Below are positions 17,632 to 26,761 of a stretch of 64,000 bases of DNA, piece after piece. Position 1 is the stretch's first letter. Every line of letters begins with the position of its first letter. The stretch is from AWTP1-13 sp963820375 (GTDB lineage: Bacteria > Pseudomonadota > Alphaproteobacteria > Rhizobiales > Hyphomicrobiaceae). Position numbers and translations under genes: made by a program. The stretch covers positions 248,001 to 312,000 of the forward strand of contig CAWFZX010000019.1 of NCBI GenBank assembly GCA_963820375.1, read 5' to 3'. The notes below the pieces were generated by a model. The model was not told the origin of the DNA. It saw only the letters and a list, made by a program, of their open reading frames with translations, and searched no databases.

Positions 17632-17672
17632 CGTCATCAAAGCTTCATCTCTCGTCTGCAAAATTGTATGAT
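17632..17672 (+). promoter_or_regulatory. Candidate PhoB box and -10 element of ppk
   Basis: CGTCATC and CTTCATC stand 11 bp apart (17632 and 17643), the spacing of direct half-sites in Pho boxes. A TATGAT -10 hexamer follows at 17667-17672 without a clear -35, as in PhoB-activated promoters. ppk begins at 17731. Phosphate control of ppk is known in other bacteria; here it is inferred. Confidence 0.5.
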
Positions 17673-17730
17673 TGAACGGGCGAGACCTGGGGGACTTTCG
17701 GCCGTCCTCCCCGGCCATGTGAGGACTGGT

Positions 17731-19929
17731 ATGAGCTTGGCGAAAGCGCGTCAGAAGGAAAAGGAGCCGGCGCACGAGGTTGCTCCGGCGTTGCTCCCGC
17801 TTGGTCCGACGCGCTTTTACAACCGCGAGCTGTCCTGGCTGCAGTTCAATCGGCGCGTCCTGGAAGAGGCGCGCAACCTCAACCATCCCTTGCTGGAGCG
17901 GTTGCGCTTTCTGTCGATTTCGGCCTCCAACCTCGATGAGTTTTACATGGTGCGCGCCGCCGGTCTTTATGGCCAGGTCACCGCCGGCGTGCTGCAGCCG
18001 AGCCAGGACGGCCTGACGCCGGCGCAGCAATTGGCCGAGATCACGCGTTTTGCCGGTGCGCTGGCCAGCGACCAGCAGGCCTGCTGGACCACGCTCAAGG
18101 GCGAGATGGCGACGGCCGGCATCCACATCGTCGAGCCCAAGGACCTGCAGGCTCCCGACCGCGACTGGCTCGAACGCCAGTTTATGGCGCACCACCTGCC
18201 GATTTTAACACCGATCGCGGTCGACCCAGCCCATCCCTTCCCCTTCATTCAGAATACCGGCCTCACCGTCGGCGTGGAGCTGCGGCGCGAGCGCGACAAC
18301 AAGACCATGCATGCGCTTTTGCCCATTCCCAGCCAGCTGGCCCGTTTCGTCCGCTTGCCGGAGCCGGCGGTTCGCGCGGAGACCGATGAGGCGCCGCCGC
18401 ACCGGTTCATTCGCATCGAATCGGTCATCGGCATGTTTCTTTCGCGCCTGTTTCCGGGGTTTCTGGCGCGCAGCCAGGGGGCGTTCCGGGTGCTGCGCGA
18501 CAGCGACATCGAGGTGCAGGAGGAGGCCGAAGATCTGGTCGCGCTCTACGAGACGGCCCTCAAGCGGCGCCGTCGGGGCAACGTCATTCGCCTAGAGATC
18601 GACGGGCAAATGCCGGCGCGACTGCAGCGCTTTGTGGTGCAGGAGCTCGAGCTCTCTGAGGATGCGATTTTCGTCAAGGAGGGCATGCTGGGGCTGGCCG
18701 ACACCTCCCAGCTCATCGTTTCGGACCGCCCCGATCTCACCTTCAAGCCGCTCAACATCCGTTTCCCCGAACGCATCCGCGAATTCAACGGCGACTGCTT
18801 TGCGGCCATCCGCAAGAAGGACATCGTGGTGCATCACCCCTACGAGTCCTTCGACGTCATCGTGCAGCTCTTGCGTCAGGCGGCCGCCGATCCCAACGTG
18901 CTGGCCATCAAGTGGACGCTCTATCGCACCTCGAAAGACAGCCCAATCGTGCAGGCGCTGAAGGAGGCTGCCGACCTCGGCAAGTCGGTGACGGCCGTGG
19001 TGGAGTTGAAGGCGCGCTTCGACGAAGCCGCCAACATCCGCTGGGCGCGCGACCTGGAAAGCGCTGGCGTGCACGTCGTCTATGGCTTCATTGAGCTCAA
19101 GACCCACGCCAAGCTCGGGTTGATCGTGCGCCGCGAAGGCCCAGAGCTGGCCACCTACTGCAATATCGGCACCGGCAACTATCATCCCATCAACGCCAAG
19201 ATCTACAGTGATCTTTCCTTCTTTACCGCCGATCCGGTGGTCGGCCGGGATGTGACGCGCATTTTCAACTTTGTCACCGGTTACGCCGAGCCGGCCGAAA
19301 TCGAGGTGATGGCCGCCAGCCCCAACGGCATCCGCGCACGCATCCTGACCCACATTCGTGATGAGATCGGCCACGCCAAGGCTGGCCGACGGGCCGCCAT
19401 CTGGATGAAGATGAACTCGCTGGTCGATGGCCAGATCATCGACGCCCTCTACGAGGCCAGTCAGGCAGGCGTCGAGATTGACCTCATTGTGCGCGGGGTC
19501 TGCTGCCTGCGGCCCGGCATCGCCGGGCTCTCCGAGCACATTCGGGCCAAGAGTATCATTGGCCGGTTCCTCGAGCATGGGCGGGTGTATTGCTTCGGCG
19601 CCGGTCACGGTTTGCCCGCCCCCAAGGCCTTGGTCTATATCAGCTCCGCGGATATGATGCCGCGCAACCTGGACCGTCGGGTCGAGGTGATGGTGCCGAT
19701 CACCAACCCAACCGTGCACGAACAAATCCTCGACCAAATCATGGTTGCCAATCTGAAGGATAACGCGCAAAGCTGGCGTGTGCTGGCCGATGGGACCTCC
19801 GAGCGCATCAGGCCGAGCGAGGGCGAGGAACCTTTTAATGCGCACGAGTATTTCATGACGAACCCCAGTCTGTCTGGGCGCGGGCAGTCATTGAAGGATA
19901 GCTCACCGCGCCGGTTCAGCGTGGCCTAG
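17731..19929 (+). CDS. ppk: Polyphosphate kinase PPK1
   Basis: PPK1 polymerises the ATP gamma-phosphate into polyphosphate. The 732-aa product contains the N domain (FYNRELSWLQFNRRVLEEA, SISASNLDEFYMVR), the head domain and the two PLD-like catalytic domains. His459 in ELKTHAKLGL is the likely autophosphorylated residue, and His616 in FLEHGRVY is the second catalytic His. The ATG at 17731 has GAGG upstream; the open frame to 17668 adds no homology. ppx follows after 35 bp, forming the classic ppk-ppx pair. A Pho-box-like site precedes it. Confidence 0.95.
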   Translation: MSLAKARQKEKEPAHEVAPALLPLGPTRFYNRELSWLQFNRRVLEEARNLNHPLLERLRFLSISASNLDEFYMVRAAGLYGQVTAGVLQPSQDGLTPAQQLAEITRFAGALASDQQACWTTLKGEMATAGIHIVEPKDLQAPDRDWLERQFMAHHLPILTPIAVDPAHPFPFIQNTGLTVGVELRRERDNKTMHALLPIPSQLARFVRLPEPAVRAETDEAPPHRFIRIESVIGMFLSRLFPGFLARSQGAFRVLRDSDIEVQEEAEDLVALYETALKRRRRGNVIRLEIDGQMPARLQRFVVQELELSEDAIFVKEGMLGLADTSQLIVSDRPDLTFKPLNIRFPERIREFNGDCFAAIRKKDIVVHHPYESFDVIVQLLRQAAADPNVLAIKWTLYRTSKDSPIVQALKEAADLGKSVTAVVELKARFDEAANIRWARDLESAGVHVVYGFIELKTHAKLGLIVRREGPELATYCNIGTGNYHPINAKIYSDLSFFTADPVVGRDVTRIFNFVTGYAEPAEIEVMAASPNGIRARILTHIRDEIGHAKAGRRAAIWMKMNSLVDGQIIDALYEASQAGVEIDLIVRGVCCLRPGIAGLSEHIRAKSIIGRFLEHGRVYCFGAGHGLPAPKALVYISSADMMPRNLDRRVEVMVPITNPTVHEQILDQIMVANLKDNAQSWRVLADGTSERIRPSEGEEPFNAHEYFMTNPSLSGRGQSLKDSSPRRFSVA

Positions 19930-19964
19930 ACGAACGAGCACGAGCGGGCAAAGGGCGCTCAGGC

Positions 19965-21500
19965 GTGACGCGCAATAACGCCGATTTTTGGCGCAGGGGT
20001 GAGCTTGAGCCCATCGGCGTCGTCGATATTGGCTCCAACTCGGTGCGGCTGGTCGTCTACGAAGGGGCGGTCAGAAGCCCAACCCCAATCTTTAATGAAA
20101 AGGTGCTTTGTGGCCTCGGCCGGCAGGTTGCCTCGACCGGCCGCCTCGGCGCCGAAAGCGTCGAGCGGGCCTTAGCGGCGCTGGCGCGCTTTCGCGCCAT
20201 CAACCGCATCCTCGGCGTAAAAAATGTGCGCGCCATCGCCACCGCCGCCTGCCGAGAGGCGGCCGATGGCCCCGATTTCATCGTCCGCGGCGAGGCGGTG
20301 CTGGGGGCCAGGATCCAGGTGCTGTCTGGCGAGCGGGAGGCGGCACTGGCCGCGCAGGGAATCATGATGGGCTTCCGCGCTCCCGATGGTGTCGCCGGCG
20401 ATCTCGGCGGCGGCAGCCTCGAGCTCATTGACATCAGCGTCGACAGCCTCCGCCAGGCGGCCACGCTGCCGCTCGGCGGATTGCGGCTGATCGATGCCTC
20501 CGCCGGGAGGATCGACAAGGCCGTTGACCTGGTGGATGAGGAGATTGCGCGCGTACGCTGGCTCCAGGACGGACGCGACCGGGCCTTTTATGCGGTCGGC
20601 GGTGCCTGGCGCGCCATTGCCAGACTGCATATGGAGGAAGTCGACTATCCCCTGCGCGTGATGCACGGCTATGCGATGCCGGCCGCAGAGGCGATCACGT
20701 TTTGCGAAGAGATCCGCAAGACCAAGCGGCTCTCAACCTTGCTGGGGATTGAGGACATCGCGCGGCCAAGGCGGGAGGTACTGCCGTTTGGGGCGCTGGT
20801 GTTGGAACGCCTGCTGAAGCGGCTGCAGCCCAAGGAGGTGCATTTTTCAGTTTTCGGCATTCGCGAGGGACTGCTCTACAGTCTCCTGTCCGACAGCGAA
20901 CGTCGGCGGGACCCGCTGTTGTCGTTTTGCGCAGACTATGCCCAGTTGCGCTCGCGCTCGGCGGAGCATGCCGCGGAACTTTGCGACTGGACCGATGCCC
21001 TGTTCGAACCGCCGGGTCCGAAGGAGACCGAGGAGGAGCGGCGTCTGAGGCATGCCGCCTGCCTGCTGTCCGACATCAGCTGGCGCGCCCATCCCGACTA
21101 TCGGGGCGAGCAAAGCCTCAACTTGATCGCCCACACGGCCCTGGGCGGCATCGATCATCCCGGCCGCGTCTTTCTGGCGCTTGCCATCTATTTTCGTCAC
21201 ATCGGCACGGCCGCCGATGCCAACGCCGACAGCCGGCTGTCGGATCGGCTCAAAGACCTGGTCAGCAAAAAGCAATACCGGCGCGCCCGCATCATCGGCG
21301 CGGCGATCCGCGCCGCGCATATGCTCTCCATTGGCCGACCGGGCATCATCGATGAGGTGCCCTTGGCCTACGAGCGCGAGCGCCTGCTACTGACGCTGCC
21401 CAAATCCTACGCCGCGCTCGATGGGGAGCGGCTGCGGCGCCGATTCGCGGTGCTGGCCAATTTGCTGGAACGGGTGCCGGAGGTGCGGCTGGTGCCGTAG
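19965..21500 (+). CDS. ppx: Exopolyphosphatase, Ppx/GppA family
   Basis: The enzyme releases phosphate from polyphosphate ends or hydrolyses pppGpp. The 511-aa product has the ASKHA phosphate motifs IGVVDIGSNSVRLVVYEG near the N-terminus and AGDLGGGSLELIDI in the middle. Its C-terminal half is the HD-like helical domain of long Ppx proteins. The start is a GTG at 19965. It lies 35 bp after ppk, consistent with one transcript. Polyphosphate is its likely substrate given the neighbour. Confidence 0.92.
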   Translation: MTRNNADFWRRGELEPIGVVDIGSNSVRLVVYEGAVRSPTPIFNEKVLCGLGRQVASTGRLGAESVERALAALARFRAINRILGVKNVRAIATAACREAADGPDFIVRGEAVLGARIQVLSGEREAALAAQGIMMGFRAPDGVAGDLGGGSLELIDISVDSLRQAATLPLGGLRLIDASAGRIDKAVDLVDEEIARVRWLQDGRDRAFYAVGGAWRAIARLHMEEVDYPLRVMHGYAMPAAEAITFCEEIRKTKRLSTLLGIEDIARPRREVLPFGALVLERLLKRLQPKEVHFSVFGIREGLLYSLLSDSERRRDPLLSFCADYAQLRSRSAEHAAELCDWTDALFEPPGPKETEEERRLRHAACLLSDISWRAHPDYRGEQSLNLIAHTALGGIDHPGRVFLALAIYFRHIGTAADANADSRLSDRLKDLVSKKQYRRARIIGAAIRAAHMLSIGRPGIIDEVPLAYERERLLLTLPKSYAALDGERLRRRFAVLANLLERVPEVRLVP

Positions 21501-21652
21501 GGCCGATGGCGGTCGTTGCCGGCCATGGGCTGGCCGCGGCTAACAGCGCTGCCATCTTAAGGCTTGGCGGCGCCGAGACCGCCTATAGATTGGCGCACGG
21601 GCGCCATGATCCTATCTTAGGGTCGAGACGAGCTGGGCTGGATGGGCGTGAA

Positions 21653-22579
21653 ATGGCCGATGATCCCTACAAGGTGCTAGGCGTGCCGCGCACGGCAAGC
21701 GAGGAGGAGATTCGCCGCACCTACCGCAAATTGGCCAAAGAGCTCCACCCCGACCTGAACCCCAGCAACCAAGCCACGGCCGAGGAGCGCTTCAAAAAGG
21801 TGTCCGCCGCCTACGAGATCGTCGGTGACCCCGAAAAGCGCAAGCAGTACGACCGCGGCGAGATCGATGCCAACGGCGAGCAACGTCGCAGCTATCAGCG
21901 GGCCCACGCCGGCGGCAGCCCATTTGGCGGCCGCCCCGCCGGCGCCCGTCCTGGCGAGGATTTCGGCTTCGGCGACATTTTTTCCGATCTGTTCGGAACG
22001 ATGCGCGGCGGTCGCGGCGGCGAGGCTGGCGCGCCGCCCTTTCGGGTGCGCGGACAGGATGTCCGCTACACGCTGGAGGTCGATTTTCTGGAGGCGGTCA
22101 ACGGCGCCACCAAGCGCGTGACCATGCCCGAAGGTGGCGTGCTTGATCTCAACGTGCCCGAGGGCGTCGCCGACGGTCAGGTTTTGCGGCTGCGCGGTAA
22201 GGGCGTTTCCGCCGGCCGCGGCGGGGAGCCCGGCGATGCCCTGGTCGAAGTGCGCGTGCGCCCGCATGCCCAATTCAAACGCGCAGGCGACGACATCACC
22301 TTCGATCTGCCAATCGCCATCGACGAAGCCGTGCTCGGCGCCAAGATCGAGGTGCCGACCATCTCAGGACGCGTGCAGCTGACGATCCCCAAGGGCACCA
22401 GCTCCGGGCGCGTGTTTCGCCTCAAGGGCAAGGGCGTTCGCAACAATGCCGGCGGCAACACCGGCGACCAGCTGGTGACGGTGCACATCGTGCTGCCCGA
22501 CAAGATCGACCAAGAGCTGTCCTATTTCCTCTCGGAGTGGCGGCTAAAGCACCGCTACGATCCCGGCCGCTCAAGCTGA
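21653..22579 (+). CDS. DnaJ/CbpA-type J-domain chaperone
   Basis: The 308-aa co-chaperone has an N-terminal J domain (DPYKVLGVPRTASEEEIRR, catalytic HPD in KELHPDLNP). A Gly/Phe-rich linker (about residues 80-125) and two C-terminal substrate-binding beta domains follow (FLEAVNGATKRVTMPEGG, LTIPKGTSSGRVFRLKGKG). It lacks the four CxxCxGxG zinc motifs of DnaJ, so it is a type-II, CbpA-like J protein that stimulates DnaK. The ATG at 21653 starts the J domain directly. It is probably transcribed from its own promoter in the 152-bp gap after ppx. Confidence 0.92.
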   Translation: MADDPYKVLGVPRTASEEEIRRTYRKLAKELHPDLNPSNQATAEERFKKVSAAYEIVGDPEKRKQYDRGEIDANGEQRRSYQRAHAGGSPFGGRPAGARPGEDFGFGDIFSDLFGTMRGGRGGEAGAPPFRVRGQDVRYTLEVDFLEAVNGATKRVTMPEGGVLDLNVPEGVADGQVLRLRGKGVSAGRGGEPGDALVEVRVRPHAQFKRAGDDITFDLPIAIDEAVLGAKIEVPTISGRVQLTIPKGTSSGRVFRLKGKGVRNNAGGNTGDQLVTVHIVLPDKIDQELSYFLSEWRLKHRYDPGRSS

Positions 22580-22608
22580 GCCGCGCGGGCCGCCGCCTTT
22601 CAAACTTC

Positions 22609-22711
22609 GTCACAGCACTGTGACACGGCCTTTTCTGGCCGTCCGTTGACGCCATATCCGTCAGGCACATGCAGTGCAGCGTCTCCGACACATGCAGTGC
22701 AGCGTCAACGG
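22609..22711. other. Run of inverted and direct repeats downstream of dnaJ
   Basis: Three nested elements follow each other. GTCACAG-CA-CTGTGAC is at 22609-22624. ACGGCC-TTTTCT-GGCCGT is at 22625-22642. CCGTTGACG (22643-22651) can pair with CGTCAACGG (22703-22711), enclosing a 23-bp near-tandem repeat that carries CACATGCAGTGCAGCGTC at 22666 and 22689. The first hairpins could terminate dnaJ transcription. The whole run could also fold as an RNA leader for the small secreted protein at 22737. Confidence 0.5.
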
Positions 22712-22736
22712 AAGCGCCAATGCTAAGGAACAGAAA

Positions 22737-22943
22737 ATGAAGATGATTATCATTGGCGGGGTCTTAACGGCAGCCCTCCTGTTCGCCGTCGTGTCCTCGA
22801 TCAAGGCCGAAGGCCCGCGTTGGGTTCCGGGCGGCCAGCTGGCCGATGCGCCGAGCACCGGCCCGGCTCGGGCCAATGACGGCTGCTGCGACGTCCGCCT
22901 GCCCAGCGGCACGGGCAGCGGCCGGCTTGGCGCCAGAGCTTGA
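22737..22943 (+). CDS. Small putative secreted protein (about 68 aa)
   Basis: The ATG at 22737 has AAGGAA upstream and opens a frame with a good signal peptide (MKMIIIGGVLTAALLFAVVS, cleavage near IKAEG). A short mature part with GPRWVPGGQLADAPS and a CC pair follows. No family is recognised and the last 20 residues look low in complexity. It lies between a structured repeat region and an 18-bp tandem array, about 160 bp before the luciferase-like gene. Confidence 0.45.
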   Translation: MKMIIIGGVLTAALLFAVVSSIKAEGPRWVPGGQLADAPSTGPARANDGCCDVRLPSGTGSGRLGARA

Positions 22944-22953
22944 CGGCTTGGCC

Positions 22954-23024
22954 ATGCCAGATCGCGGCAGCATGCCAGATCGCGGCAGCATGCCAGATCG
23001 CGGCAGCATGCCAGATCGCGGCAG
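22954..23024. repeat. 18-bp tandem array, four copies
   Basis: ATGCCAGATCGCGGCAGC is repeated at 22954, 22972, 22990 and 23008; the last copy ends in A instead of C. Each unit contains the dyad TGCC-N7-GGCA. The array ends 77 bp before the start of the downstream oxidoreductase. One frame reads MPDRGS repeats, but there is no evidence that it is translated. Confidence 0.95.
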
Positions 23025-23101
23025 ATTGCAATTGCTGGGCCTTCCAGCGCATGCCTTACTGGAGCTTGCGCGCCTGACACGGTGCCGCCAGGAGGGCTCA
23101 C

Positions 23102-24172
23102 ATGCACTTTGGCCAATTCAACCTGATGGGATACCGCACGCCCGGCACAAAGGCGCATGAGCTTTACGACAACGCGGTCGAACAGGTGAAGGCCGCCGAG
23201 GCCAACGGTTTCGAAATTGCCTGGTTCGCCGAGCATCATTTCTCCAATTATTGCGTGTGCCCCTCGCCGCTGATGATGCTGGCGCGCCTGGCGGGCGAAA
23301 CCAAGCGCATCCGGCTCGGCTCTGCCGTCGTGGTGACGCCGCTCTATGCCCCGGTGCGCCTGATCTCCGAAGTCGGCATGGTGGATGCGCTAACCCACGG
23401 CCGGCTGGTGCTGGGGGTGGGCAGCGGCTACCAGCCCTACGAATTCGAGCGCTTCGGGGAAACGCTTGAGCACTCGGTGCCCAAGCTGTTCGAATTCATG
23501 GACATGCTGGAGCTCGCGTTCACCCGCGACACCTTCAGCTACCAGGGCAAATACTTCCAATTGCCCGAGACCCACATTGCCTCACGCCCGCTCAAGGGGC
23601 TGCCGGAGATCTGGGTGGCCGGCGACAATCCCGCCTTGCATCAAATGGCCGCTCGCAAAGGCTGGACGGTGATGCTGACGCCGCGCCATGCCACCGTTCC
23701 GCAACTGCTCGACATGCGCAACCGCCTGGCCGACATCCATGCCGCGCAGGGCCTCGACCGCTCAAGCGTGGCGATTGCACCGCTGCGGCATGTCTGCATC
23801 ACCGACAGCAAGGTCGAGGCCGCCGATTTCATCGACAATGCCCGGCATCAGATCCGGCTCTCCCAGAGCCTGCGCTTCCGCGAAGAGCTGATCGACGGCA
23901 TCATGCTGGTCGAAAAACCCTACAAGGGTGAGCCGCCGAGCGAGGAGCTCGCCAAGCATGTCCTGGTCGGCGATGCCCACACCGTGGCCGAGCGACTGAC
24001 GGCGCTGGTGCGCGCTGCACGGCCAAAGCACATGCTCTTGCACTTCCAGGCCGGCGCGTCGCCGCAGCAGATGGCGCTGCGGTCCATTGAGCAGTTTGCC
24101 CAGCGCGTCCGCCCGCTGCTGGAAAAGGAACTGGGCCCGCTGGACCGCCTCGCCGGCGAGGCGGCCGCTTGA
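23102..24172 (+). CDS. LLM-class flavin-dependent oxidoreductase (luciferase-like)
   Basis: The 356-aa protein is a TIM-barrel flavin monooxygenase of the luciferase family. It shows FEIAWFAEHHFSNYCVCPSP near residue 40, IRLGSAVVVTPLYAPVRL, the turn DALTHGRLVLGVGSGYQP and the C-terminal VGDAHTVAERL segment. The ATG has AGGAGG 7 nt upstream. It stands alone, convergent with the aldo/keto reductase gene (36 bp between stops). It is not closely similar to the other family member at 6321-7286. The substrate is unknown. Confidence 0.85.
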   Translation: MHFGQFNLMGYRTPGTKAHELYDNAVEQVKAAEANGFEIAWFAEHHFSNYCVCPSPLMMLARLAGETKRIRLGSAVVVTPLYAPVRLISEVGMVDALTHGRLVLGVGSGYQPYEFERFGETLEHSVPKLFEFMDMLELAFTRDTFSYQGKYFQLPETHIASRPLKGLPEIWVAGDNPALHQMAARKGWTVMLTPRHATVPQLLDMRNRLADIHAAQGLDRSSVAIAPLRHVCITDSKVEAADFIDNARHQIRLSQSLRFREELIDGIMLVEKPYKGEPPSEELAKHVLVGDAHTVAERLTALVRAARPKHMLLHFQAGASPQQMALRSIEQFAQRVRPLLEKELGPLDRLAGEAAA

Positions 24173-24208
24173 AGCGCCAGTCTTCGGCACGCCGGCGCTG
24201 AGCGCTGC

Positions 24209-25237
24209 TCAAGCGGGAACCGGGGCCGCCTCGGCCAACAGCTTTTCGTGCTTCAGCTCGCGCCAGAACTCCGCCGGGATGGCCACGGCCATGCGCGCCA
24301 CATTCTCGCGCACTTCCGACGGCTTCAGCGCGCCCACCACGATCGAGGCGAGACGCGGGTGGGCGAGCGGAAACTGAAGGGCCGCGGTCGTCAGATCGAC
24401 GTTGTGGCGCCGACACACCGCCTCGATGCGGCGGACCTTGTCGAGGATCGGCGGCGGGGCTGGCTGGTAGTCGTAGCTGGCGCCGTCGCGGGCGCCGGTG
24501 GCAAGAATGCCGGAATTGAGCGGCGCCGCCAGCAGGATCGACATGGTTTTCTGCTCGCAAAGGGGCAAGAGCTCATCGAGGGCGCCCTGCTCCAGCAGCG
24601 TGTAGCGGCCCGCCAGCATGATGCAGTCGAGGTCGGCCTCGCGCGCAAAGCGCAGGCTCATTGCCGTCTCGTTGAGACCGACGCCAACGGCTTTGATGAC
24701 ACCGGCGCGGCGCAGCTCCATGAGGGCGGGGTAGCTGCCCGCCATCGCCTCCCCGAAGCGCCGGTCGGCCTCGGCCTGATTGCCGTGCGTGTGTACATCG
24801 GCGTCATGGATCAGGGCGACGTCGATGCGCGACAGTCCCAAGCGCAGCAGCGACTGCTCGAGCGAGCGCAAGGTGCCGTCGCGGCTATAGTCGAAGGTTG
24901 CCTTGAACGGCAAGCCGCCGGAGCGCCAGCCCTCGACGCTTTCACCCGCGGCGAGCGGCGTCATCCAGCGGCCAACCTTGGTGGAGAGGACGTAAGCGTC
25001 GCGCGGATGCGGGCGCAGGGCATAGCCAAACACCAGCTCGCTGCGGCCGTAGCCGTAGTAGGGGGAGGTGTCGAAATAGCGAATACCCCCTGCGAAAGCC
25101 GCGCCCAGCGTCTCGGCGCTCTCTTGGTCGCTGACGGGAAAGCGAAAGCCGCCGATCGGCGCCCCGCCGAAACCAAGCGCGGTCGTGGTCACGGTGGTGG
25201 CGCCCACCTGGCGCAGTTGCAACGCCTTGCTGGTCAT
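24209..25237 (-). CDS. Aldo/keto reductase
   Basis: This 342-aa NAD(P)H-dependent TIM-barrel enzyme has the aldo/keto reductase tetrad in order: Asp56 and Tyr61 (YFDTSPYYGYGRSE), Lys87 (VLSTKVGR) and the His in DVALIHDADVHTHG. The LIHD arrangement and the GTLRSLEQSLLRLGLSRID helix resemble L-fucose/D-threo-aldose 1-dehydrogenases, so sugar or aldose oxidation is possible. It is downstream of an aminotransferase gene on the same strand (84 bp gap), which may share its promoter. Confidence 0.85.
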   Translation of the reverse strand: MTSKALQLRQVGATTVTTTALGFGGAPIGGFRFPVSDQESAETLGAAFAGGIRYFDTSPYYGYGRSELVFGYALRPHPRDAYVLSTKVGRWMTPLAAGESVEGWRSGGLPFKATFDYSRDGTLRSLEQSLLRLGLSRIDVALIHDADVHTHGNQAEADRRFGEAMAGSYPALMELRRAGVIKAVGVGLNETAMSLRFAREADLDCIMLAGRYTLLEQGALDELLPLCEQKTMSILLAAPLNSGILATGARDGASYDYQPAPPPILDKVRRIEAVCRRHNVDLTTAALQFPLAHPRLASIVVGALKPSEVRENVARMAVAIPAEFWRELKHEKLLAEAAPVPA

Positions 25238-25321
25238 CGATTGGCTTCCTCGCTGGCGGGGCCGCGGCGCGCGCGCCCCGAATTCGGCCGCGTCGGATGG
25301 TCACGAGCCAGAGCGCAAGTG

Positions 25322-26563
25322 TCAACTCGGCGCCCGGATCAGCTGACCTAGGCGGGCGATGCCGGCCTCGATCTCGGCCTCGGAGGAGAGCGAGTAGCTG
25401 AGCCGGAGGTTGTTGTGGCCGCTGCGATCGAAGGCAAAAGCGGCACCCGGCACGAACGCCACGCCGGCCTCGTCCACCGCGCGCTGTAACAGGCGGGCGC
25501 TGTCCTGGTTTGCTGGCAACCGCAGCCACACGAACAGCCCGCCGTTGGGTTGGGTCCAACTGCAGGCGCTTGGCATATGGCGCGCCAGGGCCGCCAACAT
25601 GCAATCGCGGCGCTGCCGATAGTGCACGCGGGCCGCCGCCACCTGCCGGTCGTAGACCGTTTCGGCCAGGCGATGCATCACCATCTGGTTCACGGTGGCG
25701 CTGTTGAGATCGGAGGCCTGCTTGATGAGCACCAGCCGACGGATCAGCGCGCGCGGACCGACGACCCAGCCGACGCGCAAGCCGGGCGACAGCGTTTTGG
25801 AGAATGTGCCGCAGTAAATCGTGCGCACAGCCTCGATACTGCCGCAGCGCTGAATGTCGAGGGCCTGGATCGCCGGCAACGGCTCGCCCTCGAAACCAAG
25901 CGCGGCATAGGCCGTGTCTTCAAGGATGGGGATGTCGAGTTCAGCCGCCAGATCGAGCAGGCGCGCGCGGCCGGCAACCGACAGCGTCTCGCCGGTGGGA
26001 TTGGCAAAGTCGGGCACAACGTAGGCGAATTTGACGCCACCGCCGGCGGCGGCGGCTGCCGCGCGATAGGACTGGGGCGTGCGGTTGCCCGACTGGGGGT
26101 TGAGCTCGTCGTAGCACGGCTCGTAGGCGGCAAAAGCCTGCAGCGCGCCAAGGTAGGTGGGCCTCGTCACCAGCGCCGTGTCACCCGGGGAGAGCAGCAG
26201 ACGGGCCAGGAACTCCAAGGCTTGCTGCGAGCCACAGGTGATGACGATATTGTCCACCGCGCAGGCAATGCCGAGGCGACGCATGTGGCCAACCAGCCAT
26301 TGCCTGAGGGGGGCGTAGCCCTCGCTCACCGAGTATTGCAGGCCGGCGCCAGCCTGGCTCGGATCGGACAGGACGCTCGCATAGGCGGCGCTCATCTCGG
26401 CGATGGGAAACAGGGCGGGATCGGGAATGCCGCCGGCAAAAGAGATGATATTGGGCCGCTCCAGCAGCTTCAGCAGCTCGCGGATTTCGGAGGCGACCAT
26501 GCGTTCGGCGCGACGCGCATAGCGCGGCTCCCACCCTGCCGCCGCTCGGCCGCTCATCGTCAT
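25322..26563 (-). CDS. PLP-dependent aminotransferase (2-aminoadipate transaminase-like)
   Basis: The 413-aa fold-type-I aminotransferase has IISFAGGIPDPALFP at the N-terminus, ITCGSQQALEFLARLL, PDFANPTGETLS for cofactor and substrate binding, and the PLP Lys in GTFSKTLSPGLRVGW. These features match the LysN/2-aminoadipate aminotransferase group, which also includes broad-range aromatic and branched-chain aminotransferases. It has no GntR DNA-binding domain. GGGAG precedes the ATG. A sigma70-type promoter is visible 28-57 bp upstream. Confidence 0.88.
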   Translation of the reverse strand: MTMSGRAAAGWEPRYARRAERMVASEIRELLKLLERPNIISFAGGIPDPALFPIAEMSAAYASVLSDPSQAGAGLQYSVSEGYAPLRQWLVGHMRRLGIACAVDNIVITCGSQQALEFLARLLLSPGDTALVTRPTYLGALQAFAAYEPCYDELNPQSGNRTPQSYRAAAAAAGGGVKFAYVVPDFANPTGETLSVAGRARLLDLAAELDIPILEDTAYAALGFEGEPLPAIQALDIQRCGSIEAVRTIYCGTFSKTLSPGLRVGWVVGPRALIRRLVLIKQASDLNSATVNQMVMHRLAETVYDRQVAAARVHYRQRRDCMLAALARHMPSACSWTQPNGGLFVWLRLPANQDSARLLQRAVDEAGVAFVPGAAFAFDRSGHNNLRLSYSLSSEAEIEAGIARLGQLIRAPS

Positions 26564-26590
26564 GCCCTGGCTCCCAGCTCTCGGGAGGCA

Positions 26591-26620
26591 ATTATGTCAG
26601 CAATGTTGACCTATTTGCAA
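26591..26620 (-). promoter_or_regulatory. Sigma70-type promoter of the aminotransferase gene
   Basis: On the minus strand TTGCAA (-35) and CATAAT (-10) are separated by 18 bp. The predicted start of transcription leaves a leader of about 20 nt before the ATG at 26563. Confidence 0.6.
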
Positions 26621-26761
26621 GGCGGAAATAACCACTTGTAACGGCTCTAGAAATCAAGAAGGCCGCGGTCGCGGGCGGCCCGGCAAGGCCGGTCGGCCCA
26701 GGGCCCCGTCCTTTTGTTGGCCCCGCGTCGGCGCAACGCCCGGGCAACGCTTCCGCAACCC

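Noticed and set aside
22954..23024. Possible CRISPR array
   Set aside because: Copies are directly adjacent with no spacers, units are too short and no cas genes are present.
22846..23160. A plus-strand frame reading MPDRGS repeats
   Set aside because: The repeat peptide comes from an 18-bp DNA array in an intergenic region; the frame overlaps the start of the luciferase-like gene and has no conserved flanks.
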